Positions 9,987 to 19,683 of a DNA stretch of 64,000 nucleotides are shown piece after piece; the stretch's first letter is position 1; every line of letters begins with the position of its first letter. Location: the NCBI GenBank assembly GCA_013152535.1, contig JAADGE010000046.1, positions 1 through 64,000 of the forward strand, given 5' to 3'. A program made the translations under genes and the position numbers. This DNA is from Chlorobiota bacterium. GTDB taxonomy: Bacteria > Bacteroidota > Bacteroidia > Bacteroidales > JAADGE01. The notes beneath the pieces were generated by a model that was not told the DNA's origin, made no database searches, and worked only from the letters and a program-made list of their open reading frames with translations.

Positions 9987-10826
9987 ATGAAGAAGTTAAA
10001 TTTGATTTTTATAATTTTATTTTTTTATCATTGTTCAACAGCTCAATATCAGACTGAGGCGGGTGCACGGCAAGGCGGAATGTCCGGTTCGGGAATTGTA
10101 ATATCAGATATTTGGTCAAGTTACCATAATCAAGCCGGATTAGCTGATTTAAGCGGTTTATCTGCCGGCTTGTATTATTCAAATATTTTTAATATGTCCG
10201 ATTTAAAAGATATTGCTTTTGCCGTTTCAATGCCTGCGGAAAAATTCGGCAGTGCAGGTTTTAATTATTCATACAGCGGAAATGAGTTTTCAAATTTCAG
10301 TAAATTCGGATTGGCATACGCAAAAAGAGTAGGTAAAAGAATTACAGCCGGTATCCAAATTGATTATTTACGTTTTGCTCAATTGAATTACGGAAATACG
10401 GGTACGGCAGTCGGTGAAATCGGTTTTATTGCAGAACCGATTGAAAATTTTTATTTGGGAGCACATGTATTTAATCCTTGGCGTGCAAAATTCAGCGGAA
10501 CTGATGACTATTTAAGCTCAATATTAAGAATTGGTGCGGGATATTATTTTTCTGAGAAAGTACTTGTTACCGCGGAAACAGAAAAAGATATTGATAAACC
10601 GATTGTTTTTCGTGCAGGAACAGAATTTAATGTTATTTCGGGTTTGTATTTAAGAGCCGGAATTAATCTGAATCCGGTAAAATACAGCTTCGGATTAGGG
10701 TATAAATATAAAGGTGTTGCTTTGGATGTTGCATATATCAATCATAATATTTTGGGTTATTATATGCAATTCGGATTAGGATATACTTTATTATCGAAAA
10801 AAGTAATTAATAAAGATAAAGAATAA
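9987..10826 (+). CDS. Outer-membrane beta-barrel protein, PorV/UPF0164-like
   Basis: Signal peptide, then QTEAGARQGGMSGSGIVISDIWSSYHNQAGLADL (typical 'gara.g' start of this barrel group) and alternating beta-strand pattern to the C-terminus. Confidence 0.6.
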   Translation: MKKLNLIFIILFFYHCSTAQYQTEAGARQGGMSGSGIVISDIWSSYHNQAGLADLSGLSAGLYYSNIFNMSDLKDIAFAVSMPAEKFGSAGFNYSYSGNEFSNFSKFGLAYAKRVGKRITAGIQIDYLRFAQLNYGNTGTAVGEIGFIAEPIENFYLGAHVFNPWRAKFSGTDDYLSSILRIGAGYYFSEKVLVTAETEKDIDKPIVFRAGTEFNVISGLYLRAGINLNPVKYSFGLGYKYKGVALDVAYINHNILGYYMQFGLGYTLLSKKVINKDKE

Positions 10827-10953
10827 AAGTTATTTTTCTTTATTTATCTGTTTTCCGTATAATTATATTATAAGTTAATATCCGGATAATCAATTTGTTA
10901 TAGGTTTTTATAAAAATTATCAATTATCTGATACAATATATCGTATTTTAACG

Positions 10954-10961
10954 TATATTTG
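10954..10961 (+). promoter_or_regulatory. Candidate -7 box TATATTTG
   Basis: TAnnTTTG match about 28 bp upstream of the ATG at 10989; overlaps the ORF-track TTG start at 10959, arguing for the downstream ATG. Confidence 0.45.
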
Positions 10962-10988
10962 TATCTCTTAATCTATAAAGCAGTAAAA

Positions 10989-11225
10989 ATGGGAAAACTT
11001 AAAACAGCTCAAAAAATGCCTTATGTTCTGGATACAAAACCCGGAATATATTATTATTGTACTTGCGGAAAAAGCAGTAATCAGCCTTTTTGTGACGGCT
11101 CACATAAAGACAGTATATTTATACCTGAAAAAGTTGAAATAAAAGAAGAAAAGAAAATTGCATGGTGTGGGTGTAAACATTCTTCAAACGGAGCATTTTG
11201 CGACGGAACACATAATAAATTGTAA
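10989..11225 (+). CDS. Tandem CDGSH-type iron-sulfur domain protein
   Basis: Two motifs: CTCGKSSNQPFCDGSH and CGCKHSSNGAFCDGTH; start moved from 10959 to the ATG (MGKLKTAQKMPY). Confidence 0.9.
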   Translation: MGKLKTAQKMPYVLDTKPGIYYYCTCGKSSNQPFCDGSHKDSIFIPEKVEIKEEKKIAWCGCKHSSNGAFCDGTHNKL

Positions 11226-11246
11226 TTTACATCTTGGTAAAAGTAA

Positions 11247-11278
11247 GAAAAAGACATCTTTTTGGAGATGTCTTTTTT
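11247..11278. terminator. Rho-independent terminator
   Basis: AAAAGACATC-tttttgga-GATGTCTTTTTT hairpin plus T-tract between convergent genes. Confidence 0.8.
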
Positions 11279-11295
11279 ATTTCTTATAAAAAAAT

Positions 11296-11799
11296 TTAAT
11301 GATTATGTCCGTGTGTATGCACATGTCCGTGTTCTAATTCTTGTTTTGTGGCTTCTCTTACGGATACAATTTTTCCTGAAAAATATAAATTTTCATCAGC
11401 AAGCGGATGATTAAAATCTAATTTTACGCTTCCGTCATTAACGGAAATGATTTTTCCGTTGAAATGATTTCCGTCTTGATCCTGAAGCGGAATAATATTT
11501 CCTGCAGTTAATAAATTATCTTCAATTTTGCCGTTTTGTTCAAAAACATTCATCGGAACATCTGCAAGATTATTTTCATTGCGTTTTCCGTAACCTTCTT
11601 CCGCTGTCAACATAAATTTAAAAGTATCGCCTTTTTTTAACCCGGCTAAATTTTCTTCAAATTTCGGAAGCATCATACCGCTGCCGTATATAAAATCCAA
11701 AGGTTGTTCTTCAGAGGCTGCATCAATAATTTTACCGTCTTTTTCTGTAGTTTTTAATTCGTATGTTAAAGAAATTACATTGTTTTTTTCTGCTTTCAT
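11296..11799 (-). CDS. slyD: FKBP-type peptidyl-prolyl cis-trans isomerase, SlyD-like
   Basis: GSGMMLPKFEENLAGLKKGDTFKFMLTAEEGYGKRNE; insert-in-flap; FNHPLADENLYFSGKI; His-rich C-terminus HGHVHTHGHNH. Confidence 0.88.
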   Translation of the reverse strand: MKAEKNNVISLTYELKTTEKDGKIIDAASEEQPLDFIYGSGMMLPKFEENLAGLKKGDTFKFMLTAEEGYGKRNENNLADVPMNVFEQNGKIEDNLLTAGNIIPLQDQDGNHFNGKIISVNDGSVKLDFNHPLADENLYFSGKIVSVREATKQELEHGHVHTHGHNH

Positions 11800-11908
11800 T
11801 CTAATTTTTTAAAAAGTGAACGGCAAAGATAATTTTTTTATTTAAGTTATGTCTGCACTTGTTTATTGTTTAAAATAATATTAATATTGAGAGCTAAATA
11901 TCTGAAAT

Positions 11909-12265
11909 ATGAAAACATTAGTTGTGGGAGCAAGTCCGAATTCGGTACGATATTCATACAAAGCTGTTCGTTTGCTTAAACATTTTAATCACGAAGTTAT
12001 TCCTCTCGGAATAAGAGACGGAGAAATTGACGGATTAAATATAATTAAAGGAAAACCTGATTTCGCTGATATTCATACAATTACGATGTATATCGGACCT
12101 GCAAGGCAAAGCGAATATTACAGTTATTTATTAGGTTTGAATCCCGAAAGAATTATTTTTAATCCCGGGACAGAAAATCCTGAATTTATTAAAATGGCTG
12201 AAAATAAGGGTATTGAAACCGTTCAAAAGTGTACTTTGGTGATGTTGAATACCGGATATTTTTAA
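11909..12265 (+). CDS. CoA-binding domain protein (YccU-like)
   Basis: MKTLVVGASPNSVRYSYKAVRLLKHFNHEVIPLG; ERIIFNPGTENPEFIKMAENKGI. Confidence 0.75.
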   Translation: MKTLVVGASPNSVRYSYKAVRLLKHFNHEVIPLGIRDGEIDGLNIIKGKPDFADIHTITMYIGPARQSEYYSYLLGLNPERIIFNPGTENPEFIKMAENKGIETVQKCTLVMLNTGYF

Positions 12266-12315
12266 ATTACAGAAACTGTCCGTAAAAAATTTTGCCGAAG
12301 TTTTAATTAAAGGCT

Positions 12316-12930
12316 TTATTCTTTTCTTCCTCCTTTCAGAATATCTTGCAATTTTTTAAGCTCATCCCATTTGCCTTCTGCCGCAAATTCTGCTTGATTC
12401 GGCCAGGTTGTCGGGTCGAATCTGTTGTATGAATTACCGCCGGCTTTTACCAATATTTCTGAAATTTTTTTGGGTTTTGATTGAGATAATTTTTTAAAAT
12501 CTTTAATTCCGGCATCTTTTAAAATTGACGATATTTTAGGTCCTATACCCTCAATTTTTGTAAGATTATCAGCTTTTGTTTTAGATTTTGTTGCAGTCTT
12601 GTTACTTGTTGAGATTTTAGGAACTTCATGATTTGTATCTTTTTTTGCAGATTCAATTTCGGACAGAGTTAATTTCCCTTCGCAATCAATCAATAATTTT
12701 TCTATTTGTATTTTTTCTGATTCTGCTTTTCTTTTTTCGGTTTGACAATCAATTAATAATCGTTCATTTGTATTATAGTCCGCCTGTAAACGATTATTTT
12801 TATCTTCTAAAGCTGTTATATATGTTTGTAAATCAGATATTTTATCTTTTTTTAACAACCAACCGATAAAAAATCCGAGTATTGCTGAACCGAGCAGCAT
12901 TAAAACTATTTCTAAAATGTGTTGTTCCAT
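12316..12930 (-). CDS. Membrane-anchored coiled-coil protein with C-terminal helix-hairpin-helix domain
   Basis: N-terminal TM, coiled coil, then DNLTKIEGIGPKISSILKDAGIKDFKKLSQ HhH motif. Confidence 0.7.
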   Translation of the reverse strand: MEQHILEIVLMLLGSAILGFFIGWLLKKDKISDLQTYITALEDKNNRLQADYNTNERLLIDCQTEKRKAESEKIQIEKLLIDCEGKLTLSEIESAKKDTNHEVPKISTSNKTATKSKTKADNLTKIEGIGPKISSILKDAGIKDFKKLSQSKPKKISEILVKAGGNSYNRFDPTTWPNQAEFAAEGKWDELKKLQDILKGGRKE

Positions 12931-12933
12931 AGT

Positions 12934-13512
12934 TTATTGAGTTTTTTTATTAATAATTGTAATTACGGCACGTCTGTTTTTATTTCTGCCTTCTTCTGTA
13001 TTATTGTCGACAATAGGATTGCTTTGTCCTTTTGAAACAGTTTTTATTCTGTTTTTATCTATTCCGTGTTCAGAAAGTTTTGTTTTTAAGAATTCGGCTC
13101 GTTTTTTACCGATATATAAATTAGCTTCAGGAGTTCCGGTGTTATCGGTGTAACCTGTTATTAAAATTTCATCTTTTTTATTTTTTGAGAAATAAATTTT
13201 CAAATTACCGGCAAATTCATTGAAATCTTCATCAATATTATTATTAACAGCAGAGTTTTCGGGGAAATTATACAGTGTGTATCCGTCTTTTAATTTTTCT
13301 TTTAAATTATTAATTATTGAAATCGTATCTTTTACAGTAATGTTTTCCGGCTTTTTAATAATATTTTTTTTGTCTGAAGGTTTATTATTGATTACCGCTA
13401 TTTCGGTTTGTTGCTTATCGCAATCTTTGTTAATTTTACAAACATACCAATAAGTTGATGCTCCCGACCAAAGAATAAGAAGGACGGCAAATAATCCGGA
13501 TGATGCTTTCAT
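12934..13512 (-). CDS. OmpA-family protein (peptidoglycan-binding domain)
   Basis: ILITGYTDNTGTPEANLYIGKKRAEFLKTKLSEHGIDKNRIKTVSKGQSNPIVDNNTEEGRNKNRRAVITI; ATG at 13512 preferred over 13554. Confidence 0.85.
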   Translation of the reverse strand: MKASSGLFAVLLILWSGASTYWYVCKINKDCDKQQTEIAVINNKPSDKKNIIKKPENITVKDTISIINNLKEKLKDGYTLYNFPENSAVNNNIDEDFNEFAGNLKIYFSKNKKDEILITGYTDNTGTPEANLYIGKKRAEFLKTKLSEHGIDKNRIKTVSKGQSNPIVDNNTEEGRNKNRRAVITIINKKTQ

Positions 13513-13623
13513 AACAATAAATTTTTGTATATTAAAAGACTGACAATTATACATAAAAAAAATGATAATTCAAAATAATAATTGAATTATTTATACTTAT
13601 TATCAGCTGTTTAAAAGAAAATA

Positions 13624-13869
13624 CTATTTCAGTAAATCCTCTCTGAATTTAAAAATTTCATTTACGGTTAATTCTTTTCGCAGCAATTGATCTAAGGAAA
13701 GTTTATAATAATCGGCAATTTTTATCAGAGTTTCAATTTTTGGTTCTGCTCTGCCTTCTTCATACGAACCTACGGCAGTTCTCTTTAAATCAAAGAGTTC
13801 GGCAAATTCTGTTTGAGTTAACTTTTTGCTTATTCTTATTTTTCTGATATTTTTGCCGATATATGACAT
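13624..13869 (-). CDS. XRE-family helix-turn-helix transcriptional regulator
   Basis: IGKNIRKIRISKKLTQTEFAELFDLKRTAVGSYEEGRAEPKIETLIKIADYYKLSLDQLL. Confidence 0.9.
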   Translation of the reverse strand: MSYIGKNIRKIRISKKLTQTEFAELFDLKRTAVGSYEEGRAEPKIETLIKIADYYKLSLDQLLRKELTVNEIFKFREDLLK

Positions 13870-13939
13870 AATTTTAACTAATTATGCGTTTAATTTTTGA
13901 AGAATTTATTTTCAAAGATAAAATAAAATATTTGTCTGA

Positions 13940-15757
13940 ATGAAACATTTGTTTTTAATACTGTTTGTATTTTTCTTTTTTGAACCATGCAGCTTTTCTC
14001 AAAAAATTGCCGGAAGTGATATACGATTGGCGTATCAATATTATCAAAATAAAGATTATGATAAGGCAGAAATCCTTTTTAAAAAAATTTCCGAAAACAC
14101 AAATGCAAAAGTTTATTATTCTTATTACGTAAATTGTTTAATTGAACAAGGAAAATATGATATTGCAGAAAAATCAATAAAAAAACATATCAGAAAATAT
14201 AAAAATGATCCTTCATATTATGTCGATTTGGGTCGCTTGTTTAAAAAACAAAATCGCTTTGAAGAGAGTGATAAAAATTATGAAAAAGCGTTAAAAAAAC
14301 TTCATAATAATTCTCCTGCAGTTCGTTCTTTGGCATCTGCATTTATGCAGTGCAGAGAATATGATTATGCGGAAAAAACGTATCTTAAAGGCAGAAAAAT
14401 AACTAATGATGATTTTCGGCGTGAACTGGCAAATCTGTATGCGGTTCAGCGGAAATATGAAAAAATGATAAACGAATATTTGGATTGGCTGCAAGTATCC
14501 GGAAGAAATCTTTCAATTGTTGAAAATCGAATGCAATATTTTATTGATAAAGATATTGATGATGAATTTTCGGAAATTTTAAGAAAAGAATTATTAAAAC
14601 GTATTCAAAAAACACATTCTTCGATTGTTTTTAATCGAATGTTGGTATGGTATTTTATGCAGCGAAAGGAATTTTCGCAGGCACTTATTCAGGCAATTGC
14701 AATTGATAAGCGGATTAATTCTTCCGGCAAGCAAATAATTGATTTGGCTGAAACGGCAAAATCGAATAAAGATTATTCTTCTGCACTTGATGCTTATGAA
14801 TATGTTATTAAAAAAGGACGAAACCGACCGTTTTTTATTGAAGCCAATGTCGGAAAATTAAATGTTTCATATTTAAAAATAATAAACGGAAAAGTTATTT
14901 CGGAAGAAAAAATAAACAAACTTGAAAACGATTATATTATGACCTTAAACCATTTGGGAATAGGGTTTAATACCATACAAAGCGTAATTGATTTGGCACA
15001 TTTGAAAACATTCTATTTGAATAAACCTAAAGAAGCTGAAAGCCTGTTGAACAGTGCTTTAGCACTTCAGGGCTTAGATAAAAGATTAGCAGCACGATGT
15101 GAAATTGAATTGGGAGATGTTTTGGTTTATGAAAATGATTTAGACTATGCTGCATTGATTTATGCCAAAGTCGAAACTGAGAATAAAGGAAATTTACTTG
15201 GTGATTCAGCAAAGTTAAAAAAAGCAAAATTGGCTTATTACAGTCAAAATTTTCGCTGGGCAAAAGCACAATTTGATGCTTTGAAAGAAAGTACTTCAAA
15301 ACCGGTAGCTAACGATGCTTTGTATTATTCTTTATTGATTGACGATAACACCGAAGGGGATTCTCTGCAATCGGCATTAAAAATGTATGCACAAGCGGAT
15401 TTATATGTTTTCAGAAATATGAATGACTCTGCATTGATGCAAATTGATACTTTATTAAAAAAAATGCCCGGGCATCAAATTACTGATGAAGCATATTATT
15501 TAAAAGCAAAAATATATATGTCGGAAAAGAATTATTCTGAAGCAGAGAAATATTATAAAAAAATTATTACTGAATATGCTTATGATATTTTGGCAGACAG
15601 AGCTATGTTCGATTTAGGAGTTTTATATGAAGAAAAATTAAATGATAAAGAACAAGCAGCTGAATATTACAAGCGATTAATGCTTGAACACCCCGACAGT
15701 ATTTTTGTTACCGAAGCACGCCGACGATTCAGAAAAATTCGAGAGGAGAATTCCTAA
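13940..15757 (+). CDS. Secreted/periplasmic tetratricopeptide-repeat protein
   Basis: Signal peptide and multiple TPR-like repeats (e.g. YYVDLGRLFKKQNRFEESDKNYEKALK; ADRAMFDLGVLYEEKLNDKEQAAEYYKRLMLEHPDS). Confidence 0.8.
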   Translation: MKHLFLILFVFFFFEPCSFSQKIAGSDIRLAYQYYQNKDYDKAEILFKKISENTNAKVYYSYYVNCLIEQGKYDIAEKSIKKHIRKYKNDPSYYVDLGRLFKKQNRFEESDKNYEKALKKLHNNSPAVRSLASAFMQCREYDYAEKTYLKGRKITNDDFRRELANLYAVQRKYEKMINEYLDWLQVSGRNLSIVENRMQYFIDKDIDDEFSEILRKELLKRIQKTHSSIVFNRMLVWYFMQRKEFSQALIQAIAIDKRINSSGKQIIDLAETAKSNKDYSSALDAYEYVIKKGRNRPFFIEANVGKLNVSYLKIINGKVISEEKINKLENDYIMTLNHLGIGFNTIQSVIDLAHLKTFYLNKPKEAESLLNSALALQGLDKRLAARCEIELGDVLVYENDLDYAALIYAKVETENKGNLLGDSAKLKKAKLAYYSQNFRWAKAQFDALKESTSKPVANDALYYSLLIDDNTEGDSLQSALKMYAQADLYVFRNMNDSALMQIDTLLKKMPGHQITDEAYYLKAKIYMSEKNYSEAEKYYKKIITEYAYDILADRAMFDLGVLYEEKLNDKEQAAEYYKRLMLEHPDSIFVTEARRRFRKIREENS

Positions 15758-15860
15758 TTATCAGATGTTTAATTATTGAAAAATCAACACATTTATTTTT
15801 GAAACTTTTTCATAATTAAAATTAAATAGTGTTAAAAGTAAAATTAATTTCATAAAAAAG

Positions 15861-15885
15861 CTTTGCATATTATTAATATGCAAAG
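15861..15885. terminator. Intergenic hairpin/terminator between convergent genes
   Basis: CTTTGCATAT-tatta-ATATGCAAAG perfect 10-bp stem flanked by A- and T-runs. Confidence 0.7.
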
Positions 15886-15910
15886 TTTTAAGAATCAGCT
15901 TATTATACAT

Positions 15911-16807
15911 TTATTCCGTCAGTCCTTTCATCGTATCTTCAATATATCCCGGAGTGCTGACAATTTTCATAAATTGTCCCATTGACAGTTCGGGCCAAAG
16001 CAATGCTAAACGATATTTTCCGTGAAGCATCGTTACTTTATTTCCTATTACAATTAATTCATAAGGCATAGCGGCAATATGGTCTTCACCGATAACGGGA
16101 AGAAAATAGCTTTCTCCGTCTTCTTTGTCTTTAAGGGCTACTCCGTATATTGAAATTTGAGATTTGTTAAATTTTAAACGATAGACTCTTGCTGTTTTAC
16201 CTTTTCCTGCCTTAAGATTTTTTTCAATGGTTTCGCATGCTTTTTGAAAGCTCGGAAATTTTTTCAATTCAACAGGATCAGTAAAATAGGGCATTCCTAT
16301 CATATAGTGATATTTTTTAAGTTCACTTTTTGAAAGTTGTCCTCCGAAACCCCTAAAACTGCTCCCGACAGATTTTAATATTTCGTGAGTTTCATCGGAT
16401 ATTGCTTTTAGTTTATCGTAACTGCCTGTTGTGTTTCTGAAATACGCATAGAAAATATATTCGGGATTTAACAAACTGACTGTAACAACGCTTCCTTTTT
16501 TAATAATTCCGAATTTTAATACACTTGCCAGGGCTTTGTTTGTTTTGCCGTATATTGCTAAAGAATACAACTGCTTTTTTGTAAATGCAATAACATACAT
16601 ATTTGACTTTCCTTCCGGATGGTATCCGCCGAGATACATAAACTCATGAGTTTTTAATTGTGCTTTTAATTTTGCGGTAACATCGGCAACAGTTCCGCTT
16701 GTAGTAACTTTGTAGTAAGCATACAATTTGTCTTGTGATTTTGCATTTACGGATATTAATAATGCAATTACAATAATCAATGATTTCATTAAGGATTTCA
16801 TATTCAT
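15911..16807 (-). CDS. Hypothetical secreted protein
   Basis: Long ORF with signal peptide MNMKSLMKSLIIVIALLISVNAKSQ; no family recognised. Confidence 0.6.
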   Translation of the reverse strand: MNMKSLMKSLIIVIALLISVNAKSQDKLYAYYKVTTSGTVADVTAKLKAQLKTHEFMYLGGYHPEGKSNMYVIAFTKKQLYSLAIYGKTNKALASVLKFGIIKKGSVVTVSLLNPEYIFYAYFRNTTGSYDKLKAISDETHEILKSVGSSFRGFGGQLSKSELKKYHYMIGMPYFTDPVELKKFPSFQKACETIEKNLKAGKGKTARVYRLKFNKSQISIYGVALKDKEDGESYFLPVIGEDHIAAMPYELIVIGNKVTMLHGKYRLALLWPELSMGQFMKIVSTPGYIEDTMKGLTE

Positions 16808-16913
16808 CTTTTTAGTTTTAATTATTTACATAGGACAAAGTTTAGATAAGTTCATAAGTAAAACAATGATAAATATCATCTGTGTTATAAAACAGTTTGA
16901 CAGAAATATTGCA

Positions 16914-16965
16914 TAAAAAAAAGACCTGAAAAGTTAAATAAACTTCTCAGGTCTGATATTTTTTT
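16914..16965 (-). terminator. Terminator downstream of TonB-dependent receptor
   Basis: AGACCTGA-a-AAGTT-aaata-AACTT-c-TCAGGTCT stem flanked by A-run and T-run. Confidence 0.75.
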
Positions 16966-16994
16966 TTGAGTTTCTGAAATATAAATATTGAAAT

Positions 16995-19445
16995 TTACAT
17001 CATTCCGCCTTCGTCCATGTCATTCATATTTTCGCGATCTCCGCGTTTTTGTTTATAATTATTAATTTTATAGCTTAAACTTAGCATAAACACCGGAGCT
17101 TCACGTAACATTTCATTATGTGATGTAAAACCTAAACCTTCAGTGTCGGTAATATATTTTCCGGTTTTAAATATATCATTTACCCGTAATACAACAGATA
17201 ATTTTTTCTTGAGAAATTCCTGACGATATGCAGCTGAAATAATATAAAATCCTTTTCTGTTTCCTTGTGTCGTTACTGTAGGTGCATTATAAAATCCGTT
17301 AATTTGCAGACGACTGTTTTTGGTAAACATAAAAGTTGAATTTATTCTTCCGTCATAATTATAACTGTTATTTTTTGTTGTTTCTCCGGCAGTTTCTCCT
17401 TCTAAATTAAAGTTATACAGATTAATATTGGCATAAAGATTCCACCACTTGAAAAATTGTAAATTTCCCGAGAGTTCAGAGCCGTATGCATATTCTTTAT
17501 CAAGATTATCAAAAGTATAAAGAATCTTGCCGTCAGGCATTAAAGATTGAATTCTGTTTATGGAATTATTTGTTTGTCTGTAATAAATATCAATATTAAA
17601 GAAAGATTTTTTTATACGTTTGTTATAAGCTAATTCATAGGAATCGATAAATTCAGGTAATAATGCCGGATTTCCTTGTCGGACCGAATAGGCATCCGAA
17701 TAGCCCGGGAACGGATTTAAATACCAATGGCGCGGTCTGTTAACTCTTCTGCTGTAACTTAATTGCATTTGATCGGTTTTTGATAATTGTTTTGAAAAAT
17801 GCAAACTCGGGAAAAAATCTAAACGATTTATCGGATATTTTTCTCCGCTTGTTAACTGATGAATTAATCGATCGGTATATTCACCTCTTATTCCCGCCAT
17901 AAAAGTAATGCCTGCAAATTCGCCCGAATAACTTGTGTATAAGGAATGAATATTTCTTGTAAAAATCATATCATTACTAACTGATTTGTCTTCTGTATAA
18001 ATGCCTTCGATAAAATTTTCGTAAACATAATCTCCTCCGGAAGAGAGGATTCTGGATTGATAACCTGCTTCAATTTTGCTTTTCTCATTAATCGGATACA
18101 CATAATCTAATTTAATTCTTAATCGGTCGCGACTTCTGTCTTGAAATGTACGGTATTTTGATTCATTTAAATTATTTGTAAAAGTAGGATCCGATTCAGT
18201 TTCGATTACAGTATTTTCAATGCCTCCCGATCTGACAGAATAATCAGCCGAAAAATTTAATGTATGACCTTTTTTTGCAAAATTATGTGAATAATCTAAT
18301 GTCCCTGAATAAAATCCCCCGCCGATTTCAAATGTTCCGTCATTTATGGTATAATAATCGGATGTAACGGGTAAAGTATATTCATAAATATCAGATTTAC
18401 TTCCCATTGCAAATCCGAAGTATCCGTATTTCCCGGATAAAGAGAGCGTATTTTTATCATTTAAATAAAAATCAATACCTCCTTTTACGGAATAATATTT
18501 TCGTTGATGTGTTCTTTCCGATTCGGATTCTAAGTAATTTGTTGTGTCATTAAGGAGTGTTGTTCTCACGGAATTTCCGGTTCCTGTACTTGATCTGTTG
18601 CCGTAATTTGCTCCTATATAAAATCCGATTTTTTTTGTTTTATAATTTAATAAAAAATCTGTTGAATATTTGTTCCTCGTCCCTATTGAAGAATTAATTA
18701 CACCTGTTAATCCGCTTTTATGATTTTTTTTCATTACAATATTAATAATACCGGTGGTGCCGTCGGGGTCAAATTTTACGGAAGGATTTGTAATAATTTC
18801 AATATTTTCAACTGAAGAGGCAGGGATTTGTTGTAAAATGTCGTTGGCATCTAAAACAGAGGGTTTTCCGTCAATTAATACCTGAAAATTTGAACTTCCC
18901 CTCATTGTAACGTTTCCGTCAATGTCAACTTGTACGGAAGGTACATTTTCCAGTGCATCAACCAATGTTCCTCCTGAAGCGTTAATGTTTTTACCTATAT
19001 TTATAACCTTTCGGTCAATTTTATATTCAACTAAACTACGTTCACCGTTAACGACAACTTCATCCAGATTTTCAGCAGCCTCTTTCAAATATATCGTTCC
19101 GATATTTAAATTTTTATTATGCGGAAATAATTTAATATCGTATATCACTTTTTTATAAAATCCGATAAAATCAATCACCATATAATATTTTCCGTAGGGT
19201 AAACCGGTCATTACAAATTTTCCGTTCTCATCAGCTACGACACCGGCAACAACAGAAGAGTCTCTCATACTGAATAATGCTGCATTTGCAAATTGTACGG
19301 GCTTTTTAGTTTGTTCGCTTTTTACATTCCCTGTAACAACTGCATCTTTCGGCATATTTTCGCGGTTCATTCCGCCGGGATAATGTCTTTGAGCAAATAT
19401 TGTTAAACTCAAAAATAATATAGGAATAATAATATATTTTTTCAT
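16995..19445 (-). CDS. TonB-dependent receptor / outer membrane beta-barrel family protein with N-terminal carboxypeptidase-regulatory-like domain
   Basis: VTGNVKSEQTKKPVQFANAALFSMRDSSVVAGVVADENGKFVMTGLPYGKYYM; plug YKIDRKVINIGKNINASGGTLVDALENVPSVQVDIDGNVTMRGSSNFQVLIDGKPS. Confidence 0.88.
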   Translation of the reverse strand: MKKYIIIPILFLSLTIFAQRHYPGGMNRENMPKDAVVTGNVKSEQTKKPVQFANAALFSMRDSSVVAGVVADENGKFVMTGLPYGKYYMVIDFIGFYKKVIYDIKLFPHNKNLNIGTIYLKEAAENLDEVVVNGERSLVEYKIDRKVINIGKNINASGGTLVDALENVPSVQVDIDGNVTMRGSSNFQVLIDGKPSVLDANDILQQIPASSVENIEIITNPSVKFDPDGTTGIINIVMKKNHKSGLTGVINSSIGTRNKYSTDFLLNYKTKKIGFYIGANYGNRSSTGTGNSVRTTLLNDTTNYLESESERTHQRKYYSVKGGIDFYLNDKNTLSLSGKYGYFGFAMGSKSDIYEYTLPVTSDYYTINDGTFEIGGGFYSGTLDYSHNFAKKGHTLNFSADYSVRSGGIENTVIETESDPTFTNNLNESKYRTFQDRSRDRLRIKLDYVYPINEKSKIEAGYQSRILSSGGDYVYENFIEGIYTEDKSVSNDMIFTRNIHSLYTSYSGEFAGITFMAGIRGEYTDRLIHQLTSGEKYPINRLDFFPSLHFSKQLSKTDQMQLSYSRRVNRPRHWYLNPFPGYSDAYSVRQGNPALLPEFIDSYELAYNKRIKKSFFNIDIYYRQTNNSINRIQSLMPDGKILYTFDNLDKEYAYGSELSGNLQFFKWWNLYANINLYNFNLEGETAGETTKNNSYNYDGRINSTFMFTKNSRLQINGFYNAPTVTTQGNRKGFYIISAAYRQEFLKKKLSVVLRVNDIFKTGKYITDTEGLGFTSHNEMLREAPVFMLSLSYKINNYKQKRGDRENMNDMDEGGMM

Positions 19446-19659
19446 ACTTTATTTTTATAAATTCATACGGCATTTAGACTGTAATAAATGATAAGCGTTT
19501 AATTTTAATTTCCGTAAGATTTCCGAAAAAACAAAAATGATAACAAACCGACAAAAGAAATATACGAAATACCGGTAATAACTGACAAAAGTTTCAAATA
19601 ACAGCTTAAATTTTCTGACGATGCAACATTATTCATTTATGAAATGTCATATCTTTTTT

Positions 19660-19667
19660 TAAATTTG
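19660..19667 (+). promoter_or_regulatory. Candidate -7 box TAAATTTG
   Basis: TAnnTTTG match 17 bp upstream of the GT2 start codon at the head of the glycan cluster. Confidence 0.4.
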
Positions 19668-19683
19668 TAATAAAATTCGTAAA

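Noticed and set aside
12939-13869. XRE regulator + OmpA + HhH protein as a defence or competence module
   Set aside because: Adjacent on the same strand, but the domains are generic and nothing specific links them.
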